Shown here: positions 1 to 9,034 of the stretch, one piece after another | Layout: each line of letters starts with the position of its first letter | How positions within the stretch are numbered: position 1 is the stretch's first letter | Assembly: GCA_021324915.1 (NCBI GenBank) | Contig: JAJPIC010000010.1 | Span: 17,683-81,682, forward strand | Direction of reading: 5' to 3' | DNA length: 64,000 bases | DNA from: Beijerinckiaceae bacterium | GTDB lineage: Bacteria; Pseudomonadota; Alphaproteobacteria; Rhizobiales; Beijerinckiaceae | Made by a program: the position numbers and the translations under genes | The notes under the pieces: model-generated | Told to the model about the DNA's origin: nothing | Databases searched by the model: none | Seen by the model: only the letters and a program-made list of their open reading frames with translations

Positions 1-2
1 AT

Positions 3-341
3 CCATTTGCGGCGGCCCGGCGCGAGCTCCACGAGGAGACGAACGTCTCCTCGATCAGCCTGCTGGCGGAGGCTCCCGACTGGTACACTTACGAAGTCCC
101 GAAGGAATTCGCCAAAGCCTCATGGAAGGGCCGCTATTGCGGACAGAAGCAGAAATGGTTCGCCTTCCGCTTCGAAGGCGTGGATTCGGAAATCGACATC
201 TCCGCCCCCGCCGAAGGCGCACATGCCGAATTCGATGCCTGGCGCTGGGAAAGGATGGAAAAGCTTCCCGAACTCGTGATCCCGTTCAAGCGCTCGGTCT
301 ACGAACGCGTCATCGCAACCTTCCGCCATCTCGGCGCCTGA
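3..341 (+). CDS. rppH: RNA pyrophosphohydrolase (Nudix), 5' end cut off by the window
   Basis: The frame is open from base 3 and gives the last 112 residues. It begins inside the Nudix box: the R-E-L-H-E-E-T-N-V stretch matches the REUXEEXGU half of the motif that binds the catalytic metal. The C-terminal part (WRWERMEKLPELVIPFKRSVY followed by ERV) is characteristic of RppH/NudH. These enzymes remove pyrophosphate from the 5' end of triphosphorylated mRNA and so start its decay. Dinucleoside polyphosphate hydrolysis is the older description of the same family. Start codon and N-terminus lie outside the window. Confidence 0.85.
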   Translation, partial: PFAAARRELHEETNVSSISLLAEAPDWYTYEVPKEFAKASWKGRYCGQKQKWFAFRFEGVDSEIDISAPAEGAHAEFDAWRWERMEKLPELVIPFKRSVYERVIATFRHLGA

Positions 342-373
342 CGCCTTCTGATGCTCGCTTTTTATGTTCGCTT

Positions 374-712
374 TCACTTGGCGATCAGCAGGCCCTTCGG
401 CGCATCCTCGTGGAAGTCGTCGAAATAATCGTATTGGCCTGGATCGAGCGGGCGCAGCGTGATGACGGATTTGCTGTGCGGCACAACGACTTTTTCGACG
501 TGCAGCTTGTGGCTCTCGAATTCCGCCGGCGTCTTGCCGGTATTGTTGAGCTCGATCTTCACGGGGCTGCTGGCCGGAACTTCGATCCGCACGGGGGAGA
601 GCTTGCCGTCGTGGAATTCGACAACGATCGGATCGGCCAACGCGGCGCCCGCGAGGCCTCCCGAAAGGACAACGGAAAGGAACAACATCTGCGCGCGACC
701 GGCGATCTGCAT
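374..712 (-). CDS. Exported cupredoxin-domain-like protein
   Basis: A 112-residue protein. It has an N-terminal signal peptide (hydrophobic segment ending in GAALA, then DPIVVEF) and a single beta-rich domain. That domain shows the cupredoxin_1 pattern: PVRIEVPASSPVKIELNN, then an ESHKLHVEK stretch and a C-terminal PGQYDYFDDFHE. The Cys of a type 1 copper site is absent, so it resembles the Glu/His-rich iron or copper uptake cupredoxins rather than an electron carrier. Metal binding by the E-x-H and D/H residues is an inference. The start at 712 follows AGGATGGAG at good spacing; 721 is the alternative. No metal permease gene is adjacent. Confidence 0.7.
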   Translation of the reverse strand: MQIAGRAQMLFLSVVLSGGLAGAALADPIVVEFHDGKLSPVRIEVPASSPVKIELNNTGKTPAEFESHKLHVEKVVVPHSKSVITLRPLDPGQYDYFDDFHEDAPKGLLIAK

Positions 713-953
713 GGGCTCCATCCTGATTTGGAATCGGCACGCTGCCACGCGCCGGACGATTGTAAATGCGGCCAATATTGTCACGCAGCGGAATAAATCA
801 AGGCTCGACTTACCGCGTCTGTGCAACCCGTTGCGGCCTGCAGATTAGAGCTTCTATAATCTTGAATTAAGAGTCGCTTTAATCTTCCTCTCAACAACAG
901 ATCCGGAGAACCAAGGTGCGGACAAGACGCGCCGTGCACGCGGCGGGCGGTGC

Positions 954-2042
954 ATGATCTGGTCGGCGCAGCAGGACGCGGCGCTTAAAGCCGTGAGCTT
1001 CTGGCTGAAGCGGGGCGAACCGCAGGTCTTTCGCCTGTTCGGCTACGCCGGCACCGGCAAGACGACGCTCGCGCGCGCGATCGCCGAAGATTGCGAAGGC
1101 GATGTCGCCTTCGGCGCCTTCACCGGAAAGGCGGCGCTGGTCATGCGCTCGAAAGGATGCAAGGACGCCCGCACCATTCACAGCCTGATCTATCGCGCAC
1201 GCGACAGCGACAGCGAGGAACCGGTCTTCGAACTCAATGAAGACGGGCCGGCCGCCAAGGCCTCGCTCATCGTCATCGACGAGTGTTCGATGGTCGATGC
1301 CGAACTCGGGCGCGATCTTCTCTCTTTTGGCAAGCCCGTGCTCGTGCTGGGCGATCCTGCGCAGCTTCCGCCGGTCAAGGGCGCCGGGTATTTCACCGAG
1401 GCCGAGCCCGATGCCATGTTGACGGAAGTGCATCGGCAGGCGGCCGACAATCCGATCATCAAGCTTTCGATGCTGATTCGCAGCGGCGGCCGACTGAGCG
1501 AAGGGCGTTATGGCGACAGCCGCATCGTCAATCGCGAGCTCATCGACGCGGGCTGCGTCACCGAGGCCGACCAAGTGCTTGTCGGCCTCAACCGGACACG
1601 GCGCGCCTATAATGGACGCATGCGCGAATTGCACGGCCACCATGACGCGCTACCCGAGCCGGGCGACAAGCTCGTCTGCCTGAAGAACGACCGCAAGAAG
1701 GGGCTGCTCAACGGCTCGCTCTGGATGGTCGCCACCGTGGGCTCGGTCCGCCGCAAGAAGCTGCGTCTCGGCATCGTTCCGGAGGAGGAAGCCAACCGCA
1801 AGCCGTTGCGCGTCGGCGTCGTGCCCGAATTTTTTCTAGGCGAAGAAGAGATTCCCTACGCGATACGCCGCGACAGCGACGAATTCGATTACGGCTATGC
1901 GCTGACCGTGCACAAGGCGCAAGGCTCGCAATGGGACAAGGTCGTGCTCTTCGACGAAAGCGGCGCCTTTCGCGAACATCGCAACCGCTGGCTTTATACC
2001 GGCATAACGCGCGCCGCCGAGCAGCTGACCATCGTCTTGTGA
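954..2042 (+). CDS. RecD/Pif1-like ATP-dependent DNA helicase
   Basis: A 362-residue superfamily 1 helicase. Walker A is at residues 30-38 (GYAGTGKTT), Walker B is LIVIDE around 105-110, and GDPAQLPP (133-140) is motif III. The C-terminal part has the UvrD_C_2 motifs VHKAQGSQW (motif V) and YTGITRAAEQL (motif VI). The length and compactness resemble phage Dda-type and stand-alone RecD-like helicases rather than RecD of RecBCD, and no recB or recC is nearby. It probably unwinds DNA 5' to 3' in repair or replication restart, but the physiological role cannot be told from sequence. The ribosome binding site is weak. Confidence 0.8.
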   Translation: MIWSAQQDAALKAVSFWLKRGEPQVFRLFGYAGTGKTTLARAIAEDCEGDVAFGAFTGKAALVMRSKGCKDARTIHSLIYRARDSDSEEPVFELNEDGPAAKASLIVIDECSMVDAELGRDLLSFGKPVLVLGDPAQLPPVKGAGYFTEAEPDAMLTEVHRQAADNPIIKLSMLIRSGGRLSEGRYGDSRIVNRELIDAGCVTEADQVLVGLNRTRRAYNGRMRELHGHHDALPEPGDKLVCLKNDRKKGLLNGSLWMVATVGSVRRKKLRLGIVPEEEANRKPLRVGVVPEFFLGEEEIPYAIRRDSDEFDYGYALTVHKAQGSQWDKVVLFDESGAFREHRNRWLYTGITRAAEQLTIVL

Positions 2043-2142
2043 TTGCGGACGATTCTCCAAGCCGTACGGTCTTGCCGCAACGCGGGAGCAAACTCAGTAT
2101 ACGTGATCGGAAAATCGTGCATCATAGGCGGGGGCGAGCGGG

Positions 2143-2976
2143 ATGAAGTCGGTTTTGGTTCCGATCGAAGCGCATTCGGCGATCTCGGCAGTGCTCGAGA
2201 CGGCGCGGCTGCTTGCGCTGAGATTCGGAAGCTATATGGAGGGCGTTGCGCTCGGGCCCGACCTCACGCAGATCGTCGCGGCGGACTTTTCTCTCGACGG
2301 CGTCGTCTTCGACGATGCGGTGCGGCGCGACCTTCTCGATGATGCGCGCCAGACCTTCGAGAGCTTCATGCGCCAACATGGGATTGCGCAGCATCCCGGC
2401 GACGGCGAGGCCCCCTCGTACGCCTGGACGAGGGACACGCTTGTCTCCGACAATGGCGTCGGCGAATATGGGCGCGTCTTCGACATTATCGCCGTCGGCC
2501 GGCCGGGCGCCGGGCCGCAGCAGCCGCGCAAATCGACACTCGAAGCGGCATTGATCGAAAGTGGCCGCCCGCTTTTGATCGCCCCGCCACGCGCGCCTGC
2601 GCAGCTCGGCGAATGTATCGCGATCGCCTGGAACGGCAGCTCCGAGACTGCACGCAGCGTCGCTTTCGCCATGCCGCTGCTGAAGATGGCGAAGGACGTG
2701 CCGGTCTTTTCCATTCCCGGTTCCACCCTGCCCGGGCCGAACGAGGAACAATTGGTGGAAAATTTGAAACGCCATGGCGTGGCTGCTCGCGCCGTCTCGG
2801 CGCACACGACCGCGAAGACTCCCGGTCTCGCCGTGCTCGTCACCGCACGCTCGATCGGCGCCGATCTCCTCATCAAGGGTGGCTATACCCAAAGCCGGTT
2901 GCGGCAAATGATCTTCGGAGGTGCCACGAGCCAGATTCTGGCAGAAGCCAATCTGCCGGTGTTCATGGCGCACTGA
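2143..2976 (+). CDS. Universal stress protein, UspA family, double-length
   Basis: 277 residues, about twice a single Usp domain. The N-terminal half starts MKSVLVPIEAHSAISAVLETA as expected for the family. The C-terminal half ends with GGYTQSRLRQMIFGGAT followed by ANLPVFMAH, the G-x2-G-x9-G-(S/T) ATP-binding signature. Only the second half carries a recognisable nucleotide site. Such tandem cytoplasmic proteins are common in Rhizobiales and are linked to stress and stationary-phase survival; the ligand and partner here are unknown. The GGGCGAGCGGGATG context gives a usable ribosome site. Transcribed alone. Confidence 0.85.
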   Translation: MKSVLVPIEAHSAISAVLETARLLALRFGSYMEGVALGPDLTQIVAADFSLDGVVFDDAVRRDLLDDARQTFESFMRQHGIAQHPGDGEAPSYAWTRDTLVSDNGVGEYGRVFDIIAVGRPGAGPQQPRKSTLEAALIESGRPLLIAPPRAPAQLGECIAIAWNGSSETARSVAFAMPLLKMAKDVPVFSIPGSTLPGPNEEQLVENLKRHGVAARAVSAHTTAKTPGLAVLVTARSIGADLLIKGGYTQSRLRQMIFGGATSQILAEANLPVFMAH

Positions 2977-3041
2977 CGCCGTCAACACCGCACATTTCGC
3001 AATTGTGTTGGGTTTGAGGGATAGGCTTATGCGATTTTGAG

Positions 3042-3074
3042 CGATCGGATGAAATCATCGTAAACATCCGATCG
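3042..3074. promoter_or_regulatory. Perfect 10-bp inverted repeat upstream of the RND operon
   Basis: CGATCGGATG (3042-3051) and CATCCGATCG (3065-3074) are exact reverse complements separated by 13 bases. The repeat ends 14 bases before the adaptor start codon and just before its GGGGAGCCC ribosome site. It could be an operator for a TetR- or MarR-type repressor encoded elsewhere, or an RNA hairpin in the leader. It has no T-run, so an intrinsic terminator of the upstream gene is less likely. Confidence 0.4.
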
Positions 3075-3088
3075 AGCAAGGGGAGCCC

Positions 3089-4255
3089 ATGCCGGCGAAT
3101 TTAGAATGGCCAGCGCTTCGGCGCGCTGCGGTTCTTGCCTGGCTCGCGCCGCTCGCCGCCTGCGGTCAGCAGAATACCTATGTCCCCCCGCCTCCCCCGA
3201 AAGTAGGCGTCGCCCATCCGCTGCAACAGAGCGTTACCCCCTATCTCGAGGCCACAGGCAATACGTCGGCGATCAACAGCGTCGATCTCGTCGCCCGCGT
3301 GCAGGGCTTCGTTCAAGGGATCGATTATCAGGATGGCGCGCAAGTCAAGAAAGGCACGCTGCTCTTCGTCATCGAACCCGAGCCCTATAAGCTGAAGGTC
3401 GATCAGGCAAAAGCCGCGCTCGACGGCGCGAAGGCGCAGCTCGTGCAATCGCAAGCCGAATTCGAGCGCCAATCGGCCCTTCAGGAACGGCAAGTTTCAA
3501 CCGCGGCCAACCTCGACAAAGCTCGCGCGCAACGCGACCTCGATCAGTCGAACGTCGAACAGGATCAAGCCAATCTCCAGCAGGCGCAGATCAATTACGG
3601 CTATACGCAAGTCCTCGCGCCTTTCGACGGGACGGTGACGCAGAGGCTCGTTTCCATCGGCCAGCTCGTCGGCGCCAATTCCGCGACACAGCTTGCGAGC
3701 ATCATTCAGATCAATCCGATCTGGGTGAATTTCAACATCAGCGAGCGCGACGTTCAGACGATCCGCGCAGGCATGGCCGCACGCGGCATCACGACGAAAG
3801 ATATCGTCAACAAGGTGCCGGTCGAAGTCGGCCTGCAGACCGACCAGGGCTTTCCCTATAAGGGCGTGATCGACTATATCGCACCCAACGTCGATCCTTC
3901 GACGGGCACGCTAGCGCTGCGCGGCATTCTCAAGAACGACGATTTTCGCCTGCTCCCCGGCTATTATGTGCGGGTGCGCGTTCCGCGCCGGCCCGTCAAA
4001 GCGCTTCTCGTGCCGGAAGTCGCCATCGGCAGCGATCAGAGCGGCCGCTATGTTCTCGTCGTGAATGCGCAAGGCGTGGTCGAACAGCGCGGCGTGACCC
4101 TCGGCCAGACGTTCGGCGCATTGCACGCCGTCGAAAACGGTCTGCAGCCGCAGGACCTCGTGGTCGTCAACGGCCTATTGCGGACCTCGCCAGGCCAGAA
4201 AGTCGAGCCCGAGATGCAGACGATCTCGCCTTTGCCCGAAGCCGAGGCGAATTAA
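3089..4255 (+). CDS. RND efflux pump periplasmic adaptor (membrane fusion protein)
   Basis: 388 residues. The N-terminus has a lipoprotein signal with lipobox LAAC (Cys near residue 25), followed by a proline-rich linker. The usual adaptor order follows: a biotinyl-lipoyl-like domain, a long alpha-helical hairpin (about 100-170, rich in Q, A and D) and beta-barrel and membrane-proximal domains ending in VVNGLLRTSPGQKVEPE. It should link the inner-membrane pump encoded six bases downstream to an outer-membrane channel. No TolC-type channel gene is present here, so the pump probably shares one. The ribosome site GGGGAG is strong. Confidence 0.93.
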   Translation: MPANLEWPALRRAAVLAWLAPLAACGQQNTYVPPPPPKVGVAHPLQQSVTPYLEATGNTSAINSVDLVARVQGFVQGIDYQDGAQVKKGTLLFVIEPEPYKLKVDQAKAALDGAKAQLVQSQAEFERQSALQERQVSTAANLDKARAQRDLDQSNVEQDQANLQQAQINYGYTQVLAPFDGTVTQRLVSIGQLVGANSATQLASIIQINPIWVNFNISERDVQTIRAGMAARGITTKDIVNKVPVEVGLQTDQGFPYKGVIDYIAPNVDPSTGTLALRGILKNDDFRLLPGYYVRVRVPRRPVKALLVPEVAIGSDQSGRYVLVVNAQGVVEQRGVTLGQTFGALHAVENGLQPQDLVVVNGLLRTSPGQKVEPEMQTISPLPEAEAN

Positions 4256-4260
4256 CGCCG

Positions 4261-7200
4261 ATGATCTCGAAGTTCTTCATCGAGCGACCGGTCCTCGCCA
4301 ATGTCCTGGCGATCCTGACGGTCGTGATCGGTTTGGTCGCCCTCCTCAATCTGCCCGTCGCCGAATATCCGGACGTGGTCCCGCCGACGATTCAAGTGAC
4401 GACGACCTATCCCGGCGCGAGCGCCCGCACGCTCGCCGAGACGGTCGCGCAACCGATCGAGCAGCAGGTGAACGGCGTCGAGAACATGATCTACATGCAA
4501 TCGACGAGCGCTTCCGACGGCACCTATACGCTCACCGTCACATTCAAGATCGGCACCGACATCAATTTCGCGCAAATCCTGGTGCAGAATCGCGTCTCGA
4601 GCGCGCTCGCATCGCTGCCGCAGGCCGTGCAGGCCCAAGGCGTGACGGTGCAGAAGAAATCGACTTCCGTCCTGCTCTTCGTGACGCTCTCTTCGCCCGA
4701 TTCGCGCTATGATTCGCTCTATCTCGCCAATTACGCGACGATCCATCTGAAGGACGAGCTCGCGCGCCTGCCGGGCGTCGGCAACGTCAATGTGTTCGGC
4801 GCCGGCCAATATGCCATGCGCATCTGGCTCGACCCCAACCAGCTCAAGGCGCGCGCGCTCACGACGCAGGACGTCATCAATTCCCTGCAACAGCAGAACG
4901 AGCAGGTCACCGCCGGACAGCTCGGCATGCCGCCCGCCAACGCCAATCAGGCCTTTCAGCTCACGCTCAACGTGGCCGGGCGGCTCGATCGCGTCAGCCA
5001 GTTCGAAAACATCATTCTCAAAACGGGACAGAACGGCGCCGTGACCCGCGTCCGCGATGTCGGGCGGGTCGAGCTCGGCGCCCAGACCTATAGCCAGGTC
5101 TTCACCCTCGACCAGAGGCCGGCCGCCGGCATCGCCGTCTACCAATTGCCGCAAGCCAATGCGCTCGACGTTCAGAAAAGGGTCGCCGCCAAAATGGCGG
5201 AGCTTGCCCGCGCCTTTCCGCCGGGCCTCGTCTATAGCGTGCCTTTCGACACGACGACTTTCGTCAAAGCCTCGGTCAACGAAGTCTATAAGACGCTTTT
5301 CGAGGCGGCGGTTCTCGTCCTCATCGTGATCCTCGTCTTCCTGCAGGATTGGCGGGCGATGCTCGTGCCGGCGACCACGGTCCCGGTGACGATCATCGGG
5401 GCTTTCGCCGCAATGGCGGCGCTCGGCTTCAGCATCAATCTCTCGACGCTCTTCGCCGTGATTCTGGCGATCGGCATTGTCGTCGACGATGCGATCATCG
5501 TCGTCGAAGGCGCAGCGCATAATATCGAACAAGGCATGAGCGCGCATGACGCGGCGATCCGCGCCATGGACATTCTGCTCGGTCCCATTATCGGCATTAC
5601 GCTGGTGCTGATGTCGGTTTTTCTTCCGGCCGCATTCCTGCCCGGGCTTACTGGGCGCATGTATGCGCAATTCGCGCTCGTGATTGCCGCGACCGCGCTC
5701 ATCAGCGCGGTCAACGCCGTCACCTTGAAGCCGACCCAATCGGCGCTCTGGCTGCGCCCCGCCGTGCCTGCGGAGCGGCGCAATATGTTCTCTCGCGGGT
5801 TCAATGCAGTCTATGCGCGGACGGAACGCGGCTATACCAATTTCGTCGGCGCTCTGGCTGAACATGCGCGCCTTACCGTGATCGTCGGTCTCCTGATCAT
5901 TGCGGCAGCCTTTTATGGCATTGCGCGCATCCCGACGGGCTTTTTGCCGATCGAAGATCAGGGCTACTTTATCGCCGCCGTTCAATTGCCGGACGGCGCC
6001 TCGCTTCAACGCACTCAGGCAGCGCTCGCCAAGGTGAGCGAGATCGCCGGCAAGATCGACGGCGTTCAGCATGTCGTCGCGATTTCCGGCGTGTCGGTGC
6101 TCGACAATAGCGCGAGCCTGGCGAACGCGGGGGTCGCCTATATCGTGCTCAAGGACTGGAAGACGCGAGGGACGAAGGAAGGGCTTTTGCCGATGTTCAC
6201 AAAGCTCGGCAGCGCGCTTTCCACTATCGAAGAAGCGAAGATCACCATTTTTCCGCCGCCCCCGATCCAGGGCGTCGGCAATGCCGGCGGCTTCGCCATG
6301 CAGGTGGAGCTGCGGGACGGCAGTTTCGATCTCATCAAGCTGCAGAGCATCACCAATACGATGGTGGCCGACGCCCAGACGCAGAGCGGCCTACAGCGTG
6401 TCTCGACCTCGTTCCGCGCGAGCGTGCCGCAGCTCGCGGTCGAAGTCGATCGCGCCAAGGCGGAGAGCCTGCATGTGACCGTCGAACAGGTCTTTGCGAC
6501 GCTCGCTTCCTATCTGGGATCGACCTATGTCGATCAGTTCAACAAGTTCGGCCGCACTTTCCAGGTCTATGTCCAGGCCGATTCGCAATATCGCGTCTTG
6601 CCGCGAGATGTCGCCAATCTGCCGGTGCGCACCCAGAACGGCACGATGATCCCGCTCGGAACCATCGTGCACCTCCTGCCCGATGCAGGGCCTTCATTGG
6701 TGAGCCTCTATAATCTCTATCCGACGGCCTCGATCGTCGGCCTGCCGGCTTCGGGCTTCAGTTCGGGACAAGCGATGCATCTCATGGAGGAGATAGCCGA
6801 TCAGGATTTGCCGAAAGGAACGGGCTATGAATGGACGGCCATGTCCTATCAGGAGAAGATCGTCGGGGGCCAAATCTATCTCGTCTTCGCCCTCGCGCTC
6901 CTGCTCGTCTATCTCGTGCTGGCTGGCCAATACGAGAGCTGGATTGCGCCGATCTCGGTTATTCTCGCCGTGCCGCTGTCGCTCGTGGGACCCGTCCTCA
7001 CATTCAGCGCACTGAAGGTCGAGAATAATCTTTACGTGCAGATCGGGCTCGTTCTCTTGATCGCGCTCTCGGCCAAGAATGCCATCCTGATCGTCGAATT
7101 CGCACGCGATCTGCGCGCGCAGGGTCAAAGCCTGGCGGAAGCTGCTCGCGGCGCTGCAAAGGCGCGTTTCCGCCCGATTCTCATGACGTCCTTCGCCTTC

Positions 7201-7407
7201 ATTCTCGGGGTCGCGCCGCTCGTGGTGGCGCAGGGCGCCGGCGCCAATGCACGCAGGTCGATCGGCATTACGGTCTTCACCGGCATGATCGCCTCGACCT
7301 GTCTCGCCGTTCTTTTCGTGCCCTCCTTCTTCGTCGTCGCGCAATCATTCGAAGATTGGCGAAGAGCGCGTAAGCAGGCCGCCACGAGACCGGCGCCCGC
7401 CGAATGA
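4261..7407 (+). CDS. RND multidrug efflux permease (HAE1 family)
   Basis: 1048 residues, the normal length for AcrB/MexF-type pumps. The N-terminus (MISKFFIERPVLANVLAIL) is typical, followed by a porter domain with PGASARTLAETVAQPIEQQV. Membrane segments around residues 340-560 include the proton-relay aspartates in AIGIVVDDAIIVVE. A second porter domain and a second membrane half (GLVLLIALSAKNAILIVEFA) complete the pump. It forms an operon with the adaptor, separated by five bases. It exports hydrophobic drugs or solvents from the periplasm or inner membrane using proton motive force. Substrates cannot be assigned from sequence. Confidence 0.95.
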   Translation: MISKFFIERPVLANVLAILTVVIGLVALLNLPVAEYPDVVPPTIQVTTTYPGASARTLAETVAQPIEQQVNGVENMIYMQSTSASDGTYTLTVTFKIGTDINFAQILVQNRVSSALASLPQAVQAQGVTVQKKSTSVLLFVTLSSPDSRYDSLYLANYATIHLKDELARLPGVGNVNVFGAGQYAMRIWLDPNQLKARALTTQDVINSLQQQNEQVTAGQLGMPPANANQAFQLTLNVAGRLDRVSQFENIILKTGQNGAVTRVRDVGRVELGAQTYSQVFTLDQRPAAGIAVYQLPQANALDVQKRVAAKMAELARAFPPGLVYSVPFDTTTFVKASVNEVYKTLFEAAVLVLIVILVFLQDWRAMLVPATTVPVTIIGAFAAMAALGFSINLSTLFAVILAIGIVVDDAIIVVEGAAHNIEQGMSAHDAAIRAMDILLGPIIGITLVLMSVFLPAAFLPGLTGRMYAQFALVIAATALISAVNAVTLKPTQSALWLRPAVPAERRNMFSRGFNAVYARTERGYTNFVGALAEHARLTVIVGLLIIAAAFYGIARIPTGFLPIEDQGYFIAAVQLPDGASLQRTQAALAKVSEIAGKIDGVQHVVAISGVSVLDNSASLANAGVAYIVLKDWKTRGTKEGLLPMFTKLGSALSTIEEAKITIFPPPPIQGVGNAGGFAMQVELRDGSFDLIKLQSITNTMVADAQTQSGLQRVSTSFRASVPQLAVEVDRAKAESLHVTVEQVFATLASYLGSTYVDQFNKFGRTFQVYVQADSQYRVLPRDVANLPVRTQNGTMIPLGTIVHLLPDAGPSLVSLYNLYPTASIVGLPASGFSSGQAMHLMEEIADQDLPKGTGYEWTAMSYQEKIVGGQIYLVFALALLLVYLVLAGQYESWIAPISVILAVPLSLVGPVLTFSALKVENNLYVQIGLVLLIALSAKNAILIVEFARDLRAQGQSLAEAARGAAKARFRPILMTSFAFILGVAPLVVAQGAGANARRSIGITVFTGMIASTCLAVLFVPSFFVVAQSFEDWRRARKQAATRPAPAE

Positions 7408-7488
7408 GAGGTGCACCAGGTTGCGTAGGCGAGAGATTGTGAGATAGTCGGAAATATTCCGGGAACACGAAGCTGGAGGGGAAGTCTC

Positions 7489-7755
7489 GTGGAGCACGTT
7501 CTCATTATCATTGTGGTTGGTATTGTCGCGGGCTGGCTTGCCGGTCAGATCACGCGCGGCACGGGTTTCGGTGTCGTCGCCGACCTTTTCATCGGAATTG
7601 TCGGCGCCTGGATCGGAAATTGGCTGCTCCACGACGAACTCGGCATCCATAGGATCACCAGTTCGGCGCTCCTCAACCAGGTCATCACCGCGACCATCGG
7701 CGCCGTGCTCCTGCTGCTCATTCTCGGGCTCTTCCGCTCGCGCCGCCGGCTGTAG
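7489..7755 (+). CDS. GlsB/YeaQ/YmgE family small membrane protein
   Basis: 88 residues with three hydrophobic segments and the family's glycine-rich pattern: IIVVGIVAGWLAGQITRG, FIGIVGAWIGNWLL and VITATIGAVLLLLILGLF. It starts at GTG behind GGAGGGGAA. The family, also called transglycosylase-associated, is stress-induced in many bacteria, but its biochemical role is not established. The last 38 bases overlap the 3' end of the convergent MFS gene. Confidence 0.85.
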   Translation: MEHVLIIIVVGIVAGWLAGQITRGTGFGVVADLFIGIVGAWIGNWLLHDELGIHRITSSALLNQVITATIGAVLLLLILGLFRSRRRL

Positions 7756-8959
7756 AACCCAGCGGCGCAGTCGAAGCAACGGACAGAAAGATCGGCACCG
7801 CCGCAAGTTGCGTCGCAACGCAGAAGATCATCGCGGCAACCGGCGAGACGTCATAGAGCAGGCCGATGGCGCCGCTGCCGAGAAACCAGAAGAGCCCATA
7901 ACCGGCTGTGAAGAGGCCGAAGGCCGAGGCGCGGCGTTCGGCCGGAATCATGGGCGCAACGGCGGCCGGTATGATCGATTCGTGCACACCCGTGCCGATG
8001 CCCCAGATCGCAGCACCGGCGAGAGCCAGCCAGAAATTGCCGAGAAAGACCAGCGGGGCGAAGGCAGCCGAAAGAAGCGTCAGCCAAATCAGAACGCTGA
8101 AGCCGAAACGATCGAAGAGACGGCCGAAGAGAAGCGACCCGGCGCCTCCGGTTCCCATGGCAATCGCATAGAAGATCGCAATCCATGCGCCGGGCACGGT
8201 ATGCGCGCGGCTGAAATGGTAGGCGATCAGCGGATAATCGGCAAAACCGGCGCCGACCAAGGCCGCACCGGCAAGATAGACCCAATAGACGCGCGGAAAC
8301 CGTCCGCCCTGCTGCACGGGTGCGGCGCGTTCCCCCTCCATCTCCTGCGGACGCGGATAGCGCAGCCGCGCGACCGCGACGAAGGTCAGCGTGATCAGGG
8401 CCGGCGCGAGCAGCGCGGCGAAGGCCGCATGATAATCGCCCTTTCCCGCGAGCACTGCCGCGATGACGAGCGGACCGACCATGGCCCCCGCCTGATCGAG
8501 CGCCTCGTTGAGGCCGAACACCCAGCCATAGCCGCCAAGCCGCGTCCCGGCATGCGAAAGCATGACGTCGCGCGGCGGATTGCGCGTCGCCCTGCCGGCG
8601 CGCTCCAGAATGATGAGGACGGCTGCCGCCGGCCAAGACCCCGTAAGAGCCAGGGCCGGTACGGCCAACATTTGAACGACATATCCGAGGATCGTGATCG
8701 GCCAGAGCTTGCCGGTCTTGTCCGCGGCACGACCCGAGACGAGCCGCAGACCATAGCCCAAGAACTCGCCGAAACCGGTGACAAAGCCGACAATGGCGGC
8801 GCTGGCGCCCAGGCTCGAGAGATAGGGCCCGATGATGCTGCGCGCGCCTTCATAAGCGAAATCGGCGAAGAAGCTCAGAATGCCGATGAGGAGAACGAAG
8901 GTGAAGGCGTGGCGCCAGCCCTCGGCTTTCGGAGTGGCGAAAGTCATGGAATGGTTCAA
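7718..8959 (-). CDS. Major facilitator superfamily transporter
   Basis: 413 residues with about twelve hydrophobic segments. The loop RLVSGRAADKTGK after the second or third segment matches the MFS signature G-x3-D-R/K-x-G-R/K. NEALDQAGAMVGP in the middle of the N-terminal half resembles the MFS antiporter motif C region. The neighbours (RND pump, MarC) do not reveal the substrate; a small-molecule exporter is the most likely role. The start could also be Met5 at 8947. The stop overlaps the convergent small membrane protein gene. Confidence 0.85.
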   Translation of the reverse strand: MNHSMTFATPKAEGWRHAFTFVLLIGILSFFADFAYEGARSIIGPYLSSLGASAAIVGFVTGFGEFLGYGLRLVSGRAADKTGKLWPITILGYVVQMLAVPALALTGSWPAAAVLIILERAGRATRNPPRDVMLSHAGTRLGGYGWVFGLNEALDQAGAMVGPLVIAAVLAGKGDYHAAFAALLAPALITLTFVAVARLRYPRPQEMEGERAAPVQQGGRFPRVYWVYLAGAALVGAGFADYPLIAYHFSRAHTVPGAWIAIFYAIAMGTGGAGSLLFGRLFDRFGFSVLIWLTLLSAAFAPLVFLGNFWLALAGAAIWGIGTGVHESIIPAAVAPMIPAERRASAFGLFTAGYGLFWFLGSGAIGLLYDVSPVAAMIFCVATQLAAVPIFLSVASTAPLGSTAGGASGRARE

Positions 8960-9034
8960 TGCCCCTGGATTGCCGTCGTTGTCAGTGTAGCAGCAGATAA
9001 ACTACAAACGCGCGTCGTGCCGAACGGGAACGCC

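Noticed and set aside
4252..6072. A 606-codon open frame antisense to the RND permease gene.
   Set aside because: It is a GC-rich third-position shadow: low-complexity Arg/Asp/Glu/His translation, no family pattern, and the opposite strand encodes a certain 1048-residue pump.
7511..9034. A long open frame leading into MarC, giving a 717-codon reading frame.
   Set aside because: All residues before 9035 are antisense to the MFS transporter and read as charged low-complexity sequence; MarC has its own start.
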